Positions 9,502 through 18,736 of a DNA stretch of 64,000 bases are shown piece by piece. Both the position numbers and the translations under genes were made by a program. Below the pieces are notes generated by a model. That model saw only the letters and a program-made list of their open reading frames with translations, was not told where the DNA came from and made no database searches. Numbering within the stretch: the first letter of the stretch is position 1; each line of letters starts with the position of its first letter. The DNA comes from DASQUK01 sp963717085. GTDB taxonomy: Bacteria; Actinomycetota; Acidimicrobiia; Acidimicrobiales; VFJN01. The DNA lies in the NCBI GenBank assembly GCA_963717085.1, contig CAVQVM010000019.1, positions 490,618 through 554,617 of the forward strand. Direction: 5' to 3'.

Positions 9502-9738
9502 TTAGCGACCGACGAGGTGTGGGGCGTCCCGGTGACCCCTGACGATGCCGATCGGCAGACCTGCGTTGTCTGCGACGCGTTGGATTCGATCGAGGTGAGC
9601 CGCGCGGAGCCGCTGGTCGCGGAGCTGCCGGTCGAGCCGCATGCCCGCCGCCCGCCGCCGCAACCCCTCGAACACGACGCCGGCCATCGTCGCCGAGGCC
9701 GACGCCAGTAGTACGTATCGCACGAGTTCCTGTGTCAT
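9502..9738 (-). CDS. Small hypothetical protein with one membrane helix
   Basis: 78 residues from ATG 9738. The N-terminal hydrophobic helix (VRYVLLASASATMAGVVF) is followed by an Arg-rich amphipathic segment. An AAGGCGG-like sequence precedes the ATG. It is unrecognised and could be spurious in this decayed region. Confidence 0.3.
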   Translation of the reverse strand: MTQELVRYVLLASASATMAGVVFEGLRRRAAGMRLDRQLRDQRLRAAHLDRIQRVADNAGLPIGIVRGHRDAPHLVGR

Positions 9739-10132
9739 GTCCGCCTTCTCGTGTCCGCCCGCGCGATGACCCGCCGCCATCGCCGCTGTATCGCCGCCAG
9801 TGAACCGGACGCCCATTAGCCAGCCGGCAGCGGGACGGCGACGCGGATCCAGGTCTGCTACCGCTAGCCGATCGAGGTGCTACGGCGCGATCACATGCAG
9901 TCGTAGATGCCGGCACCCAACCCGGTGGCCCCCACAGCGGCTCGGGCCAGTTCCCGAACGGACAGGTCCTCGGGCTGCGCACCGGCGGCACCCCGGGAGG
10001 CGCACCGAATGCCAGCTCTGGCGTCGGTCGTGACCGATGAGGTGTGGGCGTGGGGCCTAGCCCGCGCATACGCTGCTGGTCACCGAGGAGAGCCAGGGCC
10101 ATCGTCGTGACGGGATCACCGGGGCAGTTCCC
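9739..10132. other. No gene recognised
   Basis: High-GC DNA with overlapping short frames on both strands; none shows a family motif or ribosome site. It is probably further decayed sequence. Confidence 0.5.
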
Positions 10133-10471
10133 ATGGACAAGCTGAAGCTGTACGCGGTGGTGATGGGCATTGGGGCGGTGATTGGGGTCACGGTCGCTGA
10201 GATCTGGCGTCGAAGGATGCGTGAGGACAGTTACCTGAACTATTTGCCGCCGCCTCGCGACCGCGATGGCGCTGGGACCGACGGCGACCGCTCCGGTGGA
10301 CGGATGCGTGGAGCGGCCAACCGGGTGTGGTCGCCCGTCGCGGCATCTGCCAAGAGCGACTGGGCGCGCCTACGACGCATCCGCGCTGGCGCGCCCCGAC
10401 CCAGCATCGGCGCACCAGCCCCACCCCAGGAGCAGCCGGATGCTGCCGTGCCTCCGGTTGCGCCGACCTGA
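10133..10471 (+). CDS. Small hypothetical membrane-anchored protein
   Basis: 112 residues. One N-terminal transmembrane helix (LYAVVMGIGAVIGVTVAEIW, residues about 6-25) is followed by a basic juxtamembrane RRRM and a Pro/Ala/Arg-rich cytoplasmic tail with no domain. The topology resembles small actinobacterial envelope proteins; no family is recognised. Confidence 0.4.
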   Translation: MDKLKLYAVVMGIGAVIGVTVAEIWRRRMREDSYLNYLPPPRDRDGAGTDGDRSGGRMRGAANRVWSPVAASAKSDWARLRRIRAGAPRPSIGAPAPPQEQPDAAVPPVAPT

Positions 10472-10616
10472 GAGCTCGGGTCCGCGGTGCGGCGACCTCG
10501 GTGGCACCTGCACGGGCCAAAGGCCACTCCGGCTGAGCGACGTTGTCTGCCGGCGACCCGACAGGGTCGATGTACCGGTTCGGGATCGTGGGCCGCTGCG
10601 TTAGCGTTCCGGGGTA

Positions 10617-10928
10617 ATGCCCCGGTCGGTGGTGTCCCGGTCGTCGAGGTGGTCGGTCCTGTCGTGGCGTTCCGTCGGTTCGGCCCTGTCGGCGGTATCG
10701 GCAGGCTCGGCATTGTCGTTCGCCAGCCTGGCTTCGGCGGGATCGGTCGCAGCAGTCGGGTCCGCCGGGTCGATCCTGTCGATCGGATCCTCCGGCTCGA
10801 TCCTGTCCGTCGGCTCGACCGGGAGCATCCTCGGGATCGGTCGGGCCGGAAGTTCGACCGGGGCGGCACAGGCGGTCGGCACCTGTCTGGCTGTCGGGGC
10901 GCTCATCGCAGCTGTCGCCGACCGCTGA
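10617..10928 (+). CDS. Ser/Gly repeat protein (GSILSxGS repeats)
   Basis: 103 residues dominated by five- to ten-residue repeats with Ser at regular spacing: SVLSW, SALSAVSAGS, SILSIGSSGS, SILSVGSTGS, SILGIG. Hydrophobic Ile/Leu/Val alternates with Ser/Gly, which would suit a small beta-solenoid or a membrane-associated stack. A hydrophobic C-terminus (TCLAVGALIAAVA) follows. I recall similar unnamed small proteins in other actinobacteria but cannot name a family. The opposite strand also has an open, repetitive frame, so strand assignment is not certain. Confidence 0.45.
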   Translation: MPRSVVSRSSRWSVLSWRSVGSALSAVSAGSALSFASLASAGSVAAVGSAGSILSIGSSGSILSVGSTGSILGIGRAGSSTGAAQAVGTCLAVGALIAAVADR

Positions 10929-10932
10929 CATC

Positions 10933-11225
10933 GTGATCGACGCCGTCGGCTTCGGTCTCGACGGGGTTCTCATCGACTCCGAGCCGACGTGGAGTGACGT
11001 GTGCCGAGAGATCAAACGCCGATCGTGGCGCCCGGCCCGACGGCGCCGACCTCCGGATGATGGGCATCGCCACCGCCGATTGGGCCAGTTGCCTGGTCGA
11101 CAACCTGAGCGTGGCGTTTCCCGTGACCGAGACCCCCGAGGGGGTGATCGACCAGATGGCGGCGCCGTTCGGCCGCACACTGCCGATGCTGCCCGGCGCC
11201 ATCGGGGCGGTGCGGCGCCGCGATG
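10933..11225 (+). pseudogene. HAD-family hydrolase (beta-phosphoglucomutase-like) fragment
   Basis: The GTG at 10933 begins the HAD motif I region, but it reads VGFGLDGVLIDSE where DLDG is expected: the nucleophilic Asp is Gly. A frameshift near 11010 moves the cap-domain reading (MMGIATADWASCLVDNL, LPMLPGAIGAVRR) to another frame, and the rest of the core is absent. Three independent defects make it non-functional. Confidence 0.7.
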
Positions 11226-11456
11226 GCTCAGCGGAGAACCGGCGTCGATCGACAGACGGTGGATCTGTCGGAGTTTCCTGATTCCGGTGGCATTTTCGGG
11301 CACGCTGCGCATCGCGTGGCGCACGCAGACATTCCACGTCAGAGAGCTCCGCGGCCCCTGACGGCGCTCAAGGTCGGCCAACCGCTCGGCGACCCGATAG
11401 GTTCACCAGCCCGGCATGAACACCAATCCGCGCGACTCCTTAGATTGGAGTGCGTC

Positions 11457-12233
11457 ATGCGAAAGGCTCGCAGGTACGCCCCTGGCACCCCGGTCTGGGT
11501 CAACCTCGAGACGGTTGCCGGCACGACGGCGGCAAGCAAGTTCTACGGCGGCCTCTTCGGCTGGACGGCGCTTGCCCGGCATCGCCCCCTCGAGGATGCG
11601 TCCCATTGGTGGGTCTTCGTTCTTGACGGCCGGGACGTCGGAAGCCTGGCGCCGGGGCCAGATCCGGTATGGGCGATGTACATGTCGGTGGACAACGCCG
11701 ATGAGACGGCTCAGCTGGTCGTCGACAACGGGGGTGCGGTCGCGATCTGGCTGGGGGAGATCGACGAGGTCAGCCGCCTCGCGGTGTGCACCGATCCCCT
11801 CGGCGCGCGGTTCGGGCTCTGGGAGCCGAGGGGGCACCCCGCCGCGTCCCGTATGCACGAACCCAATTCCTTCACCTGGGGTGAGCTGTCGTGCCGTGAC
11901 ATCGACGCCGCGAAGGATTTCTACGGCGCGGTGTTCGGCTGGGAAGGCCGGACCCGTGCGGTCGCCGAGGGATCGACCTACACCGAGTTCTTCCTCCCGG
12001 ACGTCGACCAGGCGGTCGCCGGCATGGTGCAGATGAACCGGCGGTGGCCCAAGGACGTGTCGCCGCATTGGATGCTCTACTTCGCCGTCGCTGACACCGA
12101 CGAGATCGTCAGTCGCGTCGGCCAACTCGGAGGCATGGTGTCCGTCGCTCCCTTTGACCTCGCGGATGTCGGCCGCATCGCGGTGCTCAACGACCCAGAG
12201 GGAGCGGTCTTCTCGGTCCTCCAGCGCCGGTGA
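11457..12233 (+). CDS. VOC family protein, two glyoxalase-like domains
   Basis: 258 residues made of two betaalphabetabetabeta modules: domain 1 about 12-125 (TPVWVNLET, ASKFYGGLFGW) and domain 2 about 135-256 (GELSCRDIDAAKDFYGAVFGW, ending GAVFSVLQ). This double-VOC layout is common in actinobacterial proteins such as CFP32/Rv0577-like or hydroxylase-like proteins; the ligand is unknown. GGAG precedes the ATG by 8 nt. It stands alone between two pseudogenes. Confidence 0.88.
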   Translation: MRKARRYAPGTPVWVNLETVAGTTAASKFYGGLFGWTALARHRPLEDASHWWVFVLDGRDVGSLAPGPDPVWAMYMSVDNADETAQLVVDNGGAVAIWLGEIDEVSRLAVCTDPLGARFGLWEPRGHPAASRMHEPNSFTWGELSCRDIDAAKDFYGAVFGWEGRTRAVAEGSTYTEFFLPDVDQAVAGMVQMNRRWPKDVSPHWMLYFAVADTDEIVSRVGQLGGMVSVAPFDLADVGRIAVLNDPEGAVFSVLQRR

Positions 12234-12497
12234 CCGCCGCCCCGCGCCATCAGGAGCGCGGTCGACCGGCGTACCGGTCCGGGGTCTCGGGTGACGGACG
12301 ACTCGACGTCGAGCTCGCGTTGCTCGCCTCCCATTGGATGAGGGCCTCCGTGCTGCACGCGCCGACCTGATCCTGCTGCTCGGCTTCGTGGACGCCGACC
12401 AACGGGCCGCGAGTCGCTTGTGCTCGGCGTCCGATGACGTGACGGCCAGCTTCGTGGATGCTCCCTGTGAGACCGAACCAACGAAACGGGGCGACAC

Positions 12498-12888
12498 CAT
12501 GGGTCAGCCGATACTGATTCACGATCGACAGACATTGGACGTCGACGAAGATTCGCTGACCGGACGCGTCGCCTGTTCACGGGTGGCACGCGCGGCACTG
12601 GTGCTGCGATCTGTCGCAGCCTGGTCCGGCGAGGCGCGGTCGTCGCGGCGGGCTTCTCGGCCGACGCGGCGCGGGCCGCAGGGTTCAGGGACATGCTTGA
12701 GGCCTGCATGCATCTGTGCACCACGGAACGTGGGTGACCCCGACGATTGCCTCCGCGTCGTGCACGAGGTGATCGGCCGGTACGGCCGTCTCGACATCCT
12801 TGTCAACAACGCGGGTGTCACCGTCGATCGGGCTATCTCCGTGATGAGCGTGGACGACCGGCGCCGACGCAGGCGTGAGTCGGGTTGA
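12498..12888 (+). pseudogene. PhaB/FabG-like SDR, frameshifted and 3'-truncated
   Basis: The ATG at 12498 opens an N-terminal extension, then the cofactor motif appears in a shifted frame (LFTGGTRGTGAAICRSLVRR), and later RYGRLDILVNNAGVTVDR returns in the first frame. At least two frameshifts are present, a stop interrupts the middle, and the catalytic YxxxK region is missing. Similarity is to acetoacetyl-CoA/3-oxoacyl reductases. Confidence 0.7.
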
Positions 12889-12944
12889 GAGGTTCCGCGG
12901 GTGGCGGCTCACGACATCGTCTCCAGCCGGCTCGACGTGGCGTG

Positions 12945-13862
12945 TCATCCAGTCGGTATGACGTCGACCCGGGCGATCAAGGGCTCGAGGGCGCGCAGCT
13001 TGCGTTCGATGCCCGAGACCAGGTGTTCGACGGCAGCGCCGTCGAGGGTGTCGTCGATGTCGACGCGGGCGACGACCAGCACCTCGTCGGGGCCGGTGAA
13101 GGTCACCACGAGACTGCGGACCGCCACCACCCCGGGCCAGCTGGCGATGAAGGCGCGGATGCGTTCCTGGCCGGCGGGCGCCACCTCCTGGCCCACGATG
13201 AAGTCGCGGTTGCGTTCGATCAGGAACACCGCAACCGCGCCCAGGATGAGCCCGATGCCGATGGCGGCGACGGCGTCGGGGACCGTCGACCCGGTCGCCT
13301 GATGCAATGCGATTCCGGTGGCGGCGAGCACGTTGCCGGCAAGGGCGGCGGCGTCCTCGGCGAACACCGCGCGGGTCGTGGGGTCCGATGTCAGCCGCAC
13401 GTGTTCGAGCAGCCCGCGCGCCAGGGCCTGCGCCTCGCCGCTCAGCTGCCGACGCGCTCGCAGGAACGACACCAGGTCCAGCAGGAAGGCGATGGCGAGC
13501 ACCACGTAGGCCACCACGAACGACTGGGCGGGGACCGGGTTGAGCAGCTCGCGGACGCCCTCGTACACGGCCAGCACGGCGCCGACGACGAAGACGCCGA
13601 TCGCCGCCAGCAGCGCCCAGAAGTACGCCTCGCGCCCCCGGCTCAACCCGCCCGACGTGGCGGGGCGGCGACTGCGGCGCTGCGCCACCAGCAGCAGCGC
13701 GCTGTTGCCGGTGTCCGCGGTCGAGTGCACGGTCTCCGCGAACATCGCCGTCGACCCGGTGATAACAGCGGCGGCGAGCTTTGCCACCACGATGCCCAGG
13801 TTCGCGAGCAGGGCGACCACCACGGTGCGCGTGCTCTCGTGGTCCTGGGCGGACGCCACCAC
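12945..13862 (-). CDS. Cation diffusion facilitator (CDF) family transporter
   Basis: About 305 residues with the CDF topology. TM1 starts TVVVALLANLGIVVAKL; TM2 carries the metal-site motif HSTADTGN (H-x3-D family signature in AMFAETVHSTADTGNS). TM3-TM6 follow, including DAVAAIGIGLILGAVAVFL, then a C-terminal cytoplasmic ferredoxin-like domain (SLVVTFTGPDEVLVVARVDID). It exports divalent metal such as Zn2+ by H+ antiport in known members. The start is one of two adjacent GTG codons (13862 or 13859); longer frames upstream are unlike the family. Confidence 0.87.
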   Translation of the reverse strand: MVASAQDHESTRTVVVALLANLGIVVAKLAAAVITGSTAMFAETVHSTADTGNSALLLVAQRRSRRPATSGGLSRGREAYFWALLAAIGVFVVGAVLAVYEGVRELLNPVPAQSFVVAYVVLAIAFLLDLVSFLRARRQLSGEAQALARGLLEHVRLTSDPTTRAVFAEDAAALAGNVLAATGIALHQATGSTVPDAVAAIGIGLILGAVAVFLIERNRDFIVGQEVAPAGQERIRAFIASWPGVVAVRSLVVTFTGPDEVLVVARVDIDDTLDGAAVEHLVSGIERKLRALEPLIARVDVIPTG

Positions 13863-14344
13863 CTCATCGTGCCAGCATGCGCGATCCGGGGGCGTGCCGA
13901 CGGTGCCTACTCGACCGTGACGGCATTTGTGGACCTCGTACGCGCCGTCCCGGTCCTCGGCGCCGACGTCACCGTCGTCTCCACCGGTGATGATGGTGAT
14001 GGGCCGTGGCGAGCAGTCGATCGCCCAAGGGCACCAGAACACAGGAGGCTGTGAGGAGGTGTATCAGGTTCGAACGGGTGCGGCTGCGCGTGTCATCGTC
14101 GTGGCGTCGAAGGGGTCGTGGGCGCGGCCGTCGCGGGGCGTAGCGGAACAGTGCGACGGCGAGCACGCTTCGTGACCCGTTGTGGATGGCGAGCCCGCAG
14201 GCGGCGAGGATGACGCCCAGCCGCGATCAGTCCGCGGCTGCGTAGCACGGCCCCGTCGGCGGACGGGGCGACTGCCGGCCCGCTCGGCCGATGACTCGGT
14301 GCCGCCCGGGGGAGGATCACGCTGTGTCGTCACGGCACGAATCC
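13863..14344. other. Intergenic, no gene
   Basis: About 480 bp between the CDF gene and the thioredoxin gene (both minus strand). The only structure noticed is the hairpin listed at 14250-14269. Confidence 0.5.
14250..14269 (-). terminator. Stem-loop, possible terminator of the usp-trx unit
   Basis: Perfect 8-bp stem GCCCCGTC / GACGGGGC with loop GGCG, about 76 nt beyond the thioredoxin stop on the minus strand. No T-tract. Confidence 0.45.
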
Positions 14345-14797
14345 TCACCCTCGGGGTGTGGCACGTCTGTCGAGCGCCTGGTCGAGCCACTGGCGCAGCG
14401 CCGCCTCGGGCGCGGCGCCCGTCTGGCGGGCGACCGCCGTCCCCTTGTCGAGCACCAGCAATGTGGGTATCCCCTGCACCCCGAAGCGGTTCGCGGTGGT
14501 GGGCGACTCGTCGACGTTGACCTTCACCAGCTTGATGCGGCCGGCGCGCTCGCGTGCCAGGTTCTCGAGCGCGGGGCTCACGGCCCGGCACGGGCCGCAC
14601 CATGGGGCCCAGAGGTCGACGAGCACGGGGAGCTTGGCCTGCTCGACCACGTCACCGAAGGAGTCGTCGTCGGCCTCGGCCAGCCAGGGCAGGGGGTTGT
14701 GGCATTGACCGCAGCGAGGCTGCCCGTTGGCGGCCGCGGGCACGCGGTTCTTCCGCCCACAGGTTGGGCACACGACGACCGACGCCGGGGCGGTCAC
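14345..14797 (-). CDS. trxC: Thioredoxin 2-type protein with N-terminal zinc finger
   Basis: 150 residues. Two CxxC pairs at the N-terminus (CPTCGRKNR and PRCGQCHNPL) form the zinc ribbon seen in TrxC. The thioredoxin fold follows with active site WAPWCGPCRA and the cis-Pro loop GIPTLLV. It reduces protein disulfides in the cytoplasm and is often induced by oxidative stress. The GTG start overlaps the stop of the upstream universal stress protein by four bases (GTGA), so translation is likely coupled. Confidence 0.9.
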   Translation of the reverse strand: MTAPASVVVCPTCGRKNRVPAAANGQPRCGQCHNPLPWLAEADDDSFGDVVEQAKLPVLVDLWAPWCGPCRAVSPALENLARERAGRIKLVKVNVDESPTTANRFGVQGIPTLLVLDKGTAVARQTGAAPEAALRQWLDQALDRRATPRG

Positions 14798-15678
14798 GAC
14801 GGGGGGCCCGCCTGGTTCCGCGGCACGACGAGCACCGGCGACGGGCTGTGCCTGGCGATGGTGGCAGCCACGCTGCCGAACACCAACCGGTGCAGCCCTG
14901 TCCGCGAGCGGGTGTTGATGGCGACGAGGGCCGCGGGGTGGTCCAGCAGGTAGCGGTACAGGCCGCCCCAGACGTTGACCGGCTCGTAGCGCACCACGGC
15001 CTCGACCGCATGACCGGCGGTTATGAATGGCGCGACCAGCGCCGCGAGATACCCCTCGGCGTCGCCATCGGGCCCGAACCGGCGGCGGATGGCGCCGCCA
15101 CTGACGGGTTCGGGTGCGTCCTCGGCGACGGTGAGCACGATGCAGCGTTCCGCGAGGAGTTCCGCCCACCTGACGGCGACGGCGACGAGAGCAGCCGACG
15201 CCGGGCTGTCGTCGACGCACGCCACCACGCCCGAACTACGTCGGGGTTGTTCCATGTAGGGGCACACCAGCACCAACGGATCGTGGCCCCGTGCCACCAC
15301 GTCCGTAGCGACCGAGCCCACGAGGGCCGTGGAGCGCGTCCGGCCGTGCGTTGCCATGCAAGCGACGGCGTTCCCAAGCCTGTGGAGCGCCGCTTGGACC
15401 GCGCTGGCCGGATCACTGTCGACGACGACGCTGCGGTTCACCACGTGGCCTGGGATCTCGACGCGGTCGAGCTCCCGTTCGCGGGGGCCGACCTCGTCGG
15501 CGGAGTCGACGGCGCTCAGCAGGTGGATCTCGGCCTCGAGCCTTGCCGCGAGGCGCGCCGCAGTCGGTACCGCCAGGCGCGAGAAGTCGGACCCGTCGAG
15601 TGGGACTAGGAGGGCATCGACGGTGTCGGGAACCATCGGCTCGCTCGACGACGGGCGCGCGGCCTCGAATTCCGTCAT
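14794..15678 (-). CDS. Tandem universal stress protein (two UspA domains)
   Basis: 294 residues with two UspA domains. Domain 1 runs about 20-145 (ALLVPLDGSDFSRLAVPTAARL, then MATHGRTRSTALVGSVATDVV) and domain 2 about 150-290 (VVACVDDSPASAALVAVAVRW, ending SVAATIARHSPSPVLVVPR). The nucleotide-binding G-x2-G-x9-G(S/T) motif is recognisable but modified (HGRTRSTALVGS). It is probably cytoplasmic and expressed under stress or hypoxia in relatives. Its TGA lies inside the GTGA shared with the thioredoxin start. Confidence 0.88.
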   Translation of the reverse strand: MTEFEAARPSSSEPMVPDTVDALLVPLDGSDFSRLAVPTAARLAARLEAEIHLLSAVDSADEVGPRERELDRVEIPGHVVNRSVVVDSDPASAVQAALHRLGNAVACMATHGRTRSTALVGSVATDVVARGHDPLVLVCPYMEQPRRSSGVVACVDDSPASAALVAVAVRWAELLAERCIVLTVAEDAPEPVSGGAIRRRFGPDGDAEGYLAALVAPFITAGHAVEAVVRYEPVNVWGGLYRYLLDHPAALVAINTRSRTGLHRLVFGSVAATIARHSPSPVLVVPRNQAGPPS

Positions 15679-15898
15679 GGCACGAGGATCGCACTACTGG
15701 CCCCGGCGGCGAACCCCCGATCGCGTGGTTGTCCGTCCCGGTCCGTGCGGGCGAGGACCCGCAACGCGCGATGGATCTGTTCAGCGACCGAGGCGCCCGG
15801 ATTGGAGCGCAACAGCTGTGGCTTGGGTTTCGAGTCCATGTGCCGCCCGTCATCTCGGGGTCGTGCCCGCCGCGTGCCCCTATCCGGGCGCGACCCAG

Positions 15899-18668
15899 CT
15901 ACGACATCCGGCGTGCCAGCTGCGTCCGTGACTTCACGTCGAGCTTCCGGAACACCTTGCGTAGGTGGTACTCGACGGTGCTCGGGCTGATGAACAGCTG
16001 AGCGGCGATCTCTCGATTCGTGTTTCCGTTCGCCGTCAGGTGAGCGATCTGCGCCTCCTGCGGAGTGAGCTGGTCGAGGGTGTCCAACGTCCGTTTCCGG
16101 GCGCGCTCGCCCGTCGCCTGCAGTTCGACCCGTGCGCGCCCGGCGAACGCCTCCATCCCGAAGTCGGCGAATAGCTCATGGGCGACCCGCAGGTGATCCC
16201 GTGCCTCAAGGCGGCGGCGTTGGCGGCGCAGCCATTCCCCGTAGAGCAGATGAGCCCGCGCCAGGTCCACACGAAGGCGTGTCGGCTGCAGACGATCGAT
16301 CGACTCTTGGTAGAGAGCCTCGGCGGCTTCCTTTCGACTGAGGAGCGCCCGCGAGCGTGCCTCGACGCCCAGTGCCCAGGGTGTGCCGCTGGCACGCGTG
16401 GATTCGCGCAACACCTCGAAGGCTTCGGCGGCGCGATCGGTTCTGCCGTTGCGGCTGGCGGCTTCGATCAGCTCGATCGTCGCAAAGGTCGAGAACCACA
16501 GCTCGCGTGGATCCGTGGTCGCGTCGGCGGCAGCGGTGAACGCATCCTCGTAGCGCGCCAGCCCGTTGTAGAGCACGGCGGTCACCCACTGGGTCACCGT
16601 GAGCCCAATCCCCTCGCCGCGGGTGATCAAGTCCTGCGTGTTGGTCCGCACCAATCGCGTGAGCTCATCCTCGCTACCACGAAAGGCGGCGAGCGCCAGT
16701 GCGCCGTACAGGGGGACGGCCCGACTGTACGTTGCTTCGGCCAGAGCGCCGGACTGCTCGACCAGCGACGCGGCTGCCTGCAGCTCCCCCGCGAAGAGGT
16801 GGACCCCCACTCGGGTGCTGAGGGCGAGCGGCAAGTGCCCGAGTGCGCCGACCTCACGGGCCGCTCGCACCTGGCGCGCCGTCAACGAGTCCCAGCTTTC
16901 ATAGTCCCAGATGAATCCGGCCGTTCGGCCCGCCAGCCAGAGCCAGCGCAGGCCTTCCTCCGTTCCGATCTCGTCCCTGTGGAACGCAGTCAAGGCTTTG
17001 CGCACGGTCGGCATTGCGGCCGTGTGTCCGTCGGTGATCAGCAGCGCCAACCCGTCGAGGAGGATGTCCGCCGCTCGCGGCGGAGACGGCGAGGGAGGCG
17101 CAGCACGGGCCGCGGTCGCTACCTGTCGCGCGTCGTATCCGCCTCCTAGTCGACCGGCGAACAGGGTGGCGGTCAGCGCGTCGAGGTAGATCTCGCGCGC
17201 CTGTCGCACATCGAGGGCCTCGAGCCTTCTGGCCGCTCTGAGCAACAGCCGTGGTGCCTCGCTTCCCCTATCTGCGGCGAAGGAGATTCGGGCGCGAAGG
17301 ACGTCGACATGGGCCCGCTGGGACTCGTCCAGCGGGCCTGCCTCCGCATTCGTAACAAGCGTGAGCGCCTCGTCGAGCGCACCCGCCTCCTGCGTTGCCT
17401 GCGCCGCGGCGAGAGCCCGGCCGGCGCGACGTGCGGCTTCAGGCGTCAGCGCGGACGAGCGTTCCAAGAAGGCGGCGGCGGCGGCGAAGCCGCCCCGCGC
17501 CTGCGCTCGAGCCGCCGACCGCTCGAGCTCGGCGGCAACGTCCTCATCGGGCATGAACGCCGCCTGCGCCCGATGCCACGCCCGGCGATCGGGGTCGATC
17601 TCCGGATCGGTCGCCTCCGCGAGGGCCCGGTGGACATCGCTCCGGTCGTCCGGGCCAGACGCCCGGTACACCGCCGAGCGAACCAGCGGATGACGGAACA
17701 CGACGCCATCGTTGAGAGCCAACAAGCCGTCCGATTCGACGGTAGGAGCGGCCGACTCCGGGATCCCGAGCCGCTGAGCCGCCCGCCAGACAAGCGCCAG
17801 ATCGCCGGTCGAGTCGGCCGCGGCGACGAGCAACAGGCGCCGCGCATCACGCGGCATCCTCGCCAGCCGCCGCGTGAAGCTCGCCTCGATCTGAGCGGAC
17901 AAGGGCAACGCCGCAGGCAGGCCGAACCCACCAGCGAGCTGCGCTGGCGTCAAGCCGCGTGGCAACTCCAGCACCGCGAGCGGATTCCCGTGCGTCTCGA
18001 GGATGACCCGTTCCAGCACGCGCTCGTCCAGCCGTCCGGGCAAGGCCGACTCCAGGAGGGCACGCGCATCCCGGTGCCCCAAAGGCCTGACATGAAGCTC
18101 TGGCAAGCCCTCCAGCGCCTCACTCGGCTGGCGCGCCGCGAACACGAGCGCGATCTTCTCGGCCAACAGGCGCCGGGCCACGAACGCAAGGACACGCGCC
18201 GATGCCCGGTCGAGCCACTGGGCGTCGTCGACCACACAGAGGAGCGGTCGCTCCCCGGCGGCCTCGGACAGCAGGCCGAGTACCGCCAGTCCGACGAGGA
18301 AGGCATCCGGCGCTTGCCCCGCGCTCAGCCCGAGGGCCACAGCAAGCGCCTCGCGCTCGAGTATCCGGGAGCCGCTCGATGACCTCGAGGCTTGGCGCGC
18401 ACAGCTGCTGGAGCGCCGCATAGGTGAGCTCCATCTCGCCCTCGACCCCGACGGCGCGGGCGACCCGAAAGCCCCGCCCCGCCTCGACCGCATACTCCAG
18501 CAACGCGGTCTTGCCGACGCCCGGCTCTCCGTACATCACGAGGACCCCGCCGCGTCCCTCGCGTGCTCCCTCGAGCAGCCGTTCCAGCACCTCGCGCTCG
18601 CGCTGGCGGCCCAGAAGCTGCTCGCCCGGCGACCCGGTGACCATCTCAATGCCGCGTGCTAGCAGCAT
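15899..18668 (-). CDS. LuxR family transcriptional regulator with AAA ATPase (LAL type), one frameshift
   Basis: About 920 residues. The N-terminal ATPase has Walker A VMYGEPGVGKTALLEYA and Walker B-like LLCVVDDAQWLDRASARVL; a long helical/TPR middle follows; the C-terminal LuxR HTH reads LTPQEAQIAHLTANGNTNREIAAQLF then STVEYHLRKVFRKL. These large ATP-binding LuxR (MalT-like/LAL) regulators integrate unknown ligands. A single-base indel near 18362 separates the Walker A part (LEVIERLPD) from the rest, the only defect, so this may be an assembly error. ATG 18668 is chosen, with ATG 18644 as alternative. It is divergent from the metallo-hydrolase chain by under 70 bp, a natural target. Confidence 0.82.
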
Positions 18669-18736
18669 GGCACTGGGGCGCGAACTAAGGAATTCGGGGA
18701 TTCGATCGCCTGCCCGGGGCGGCCACGATGATTGGC

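Noticed and set aside
10188..11381. Long minus-strand frame across the 10-11 kb region
   Set aside because: Arg/Thr/Asp-rich low-complexity product with no motif, opposite the Ser/Gly repeat and HAD readings; probably a GC-driven open frame, though the strand of the repeat protein stays uncertain.
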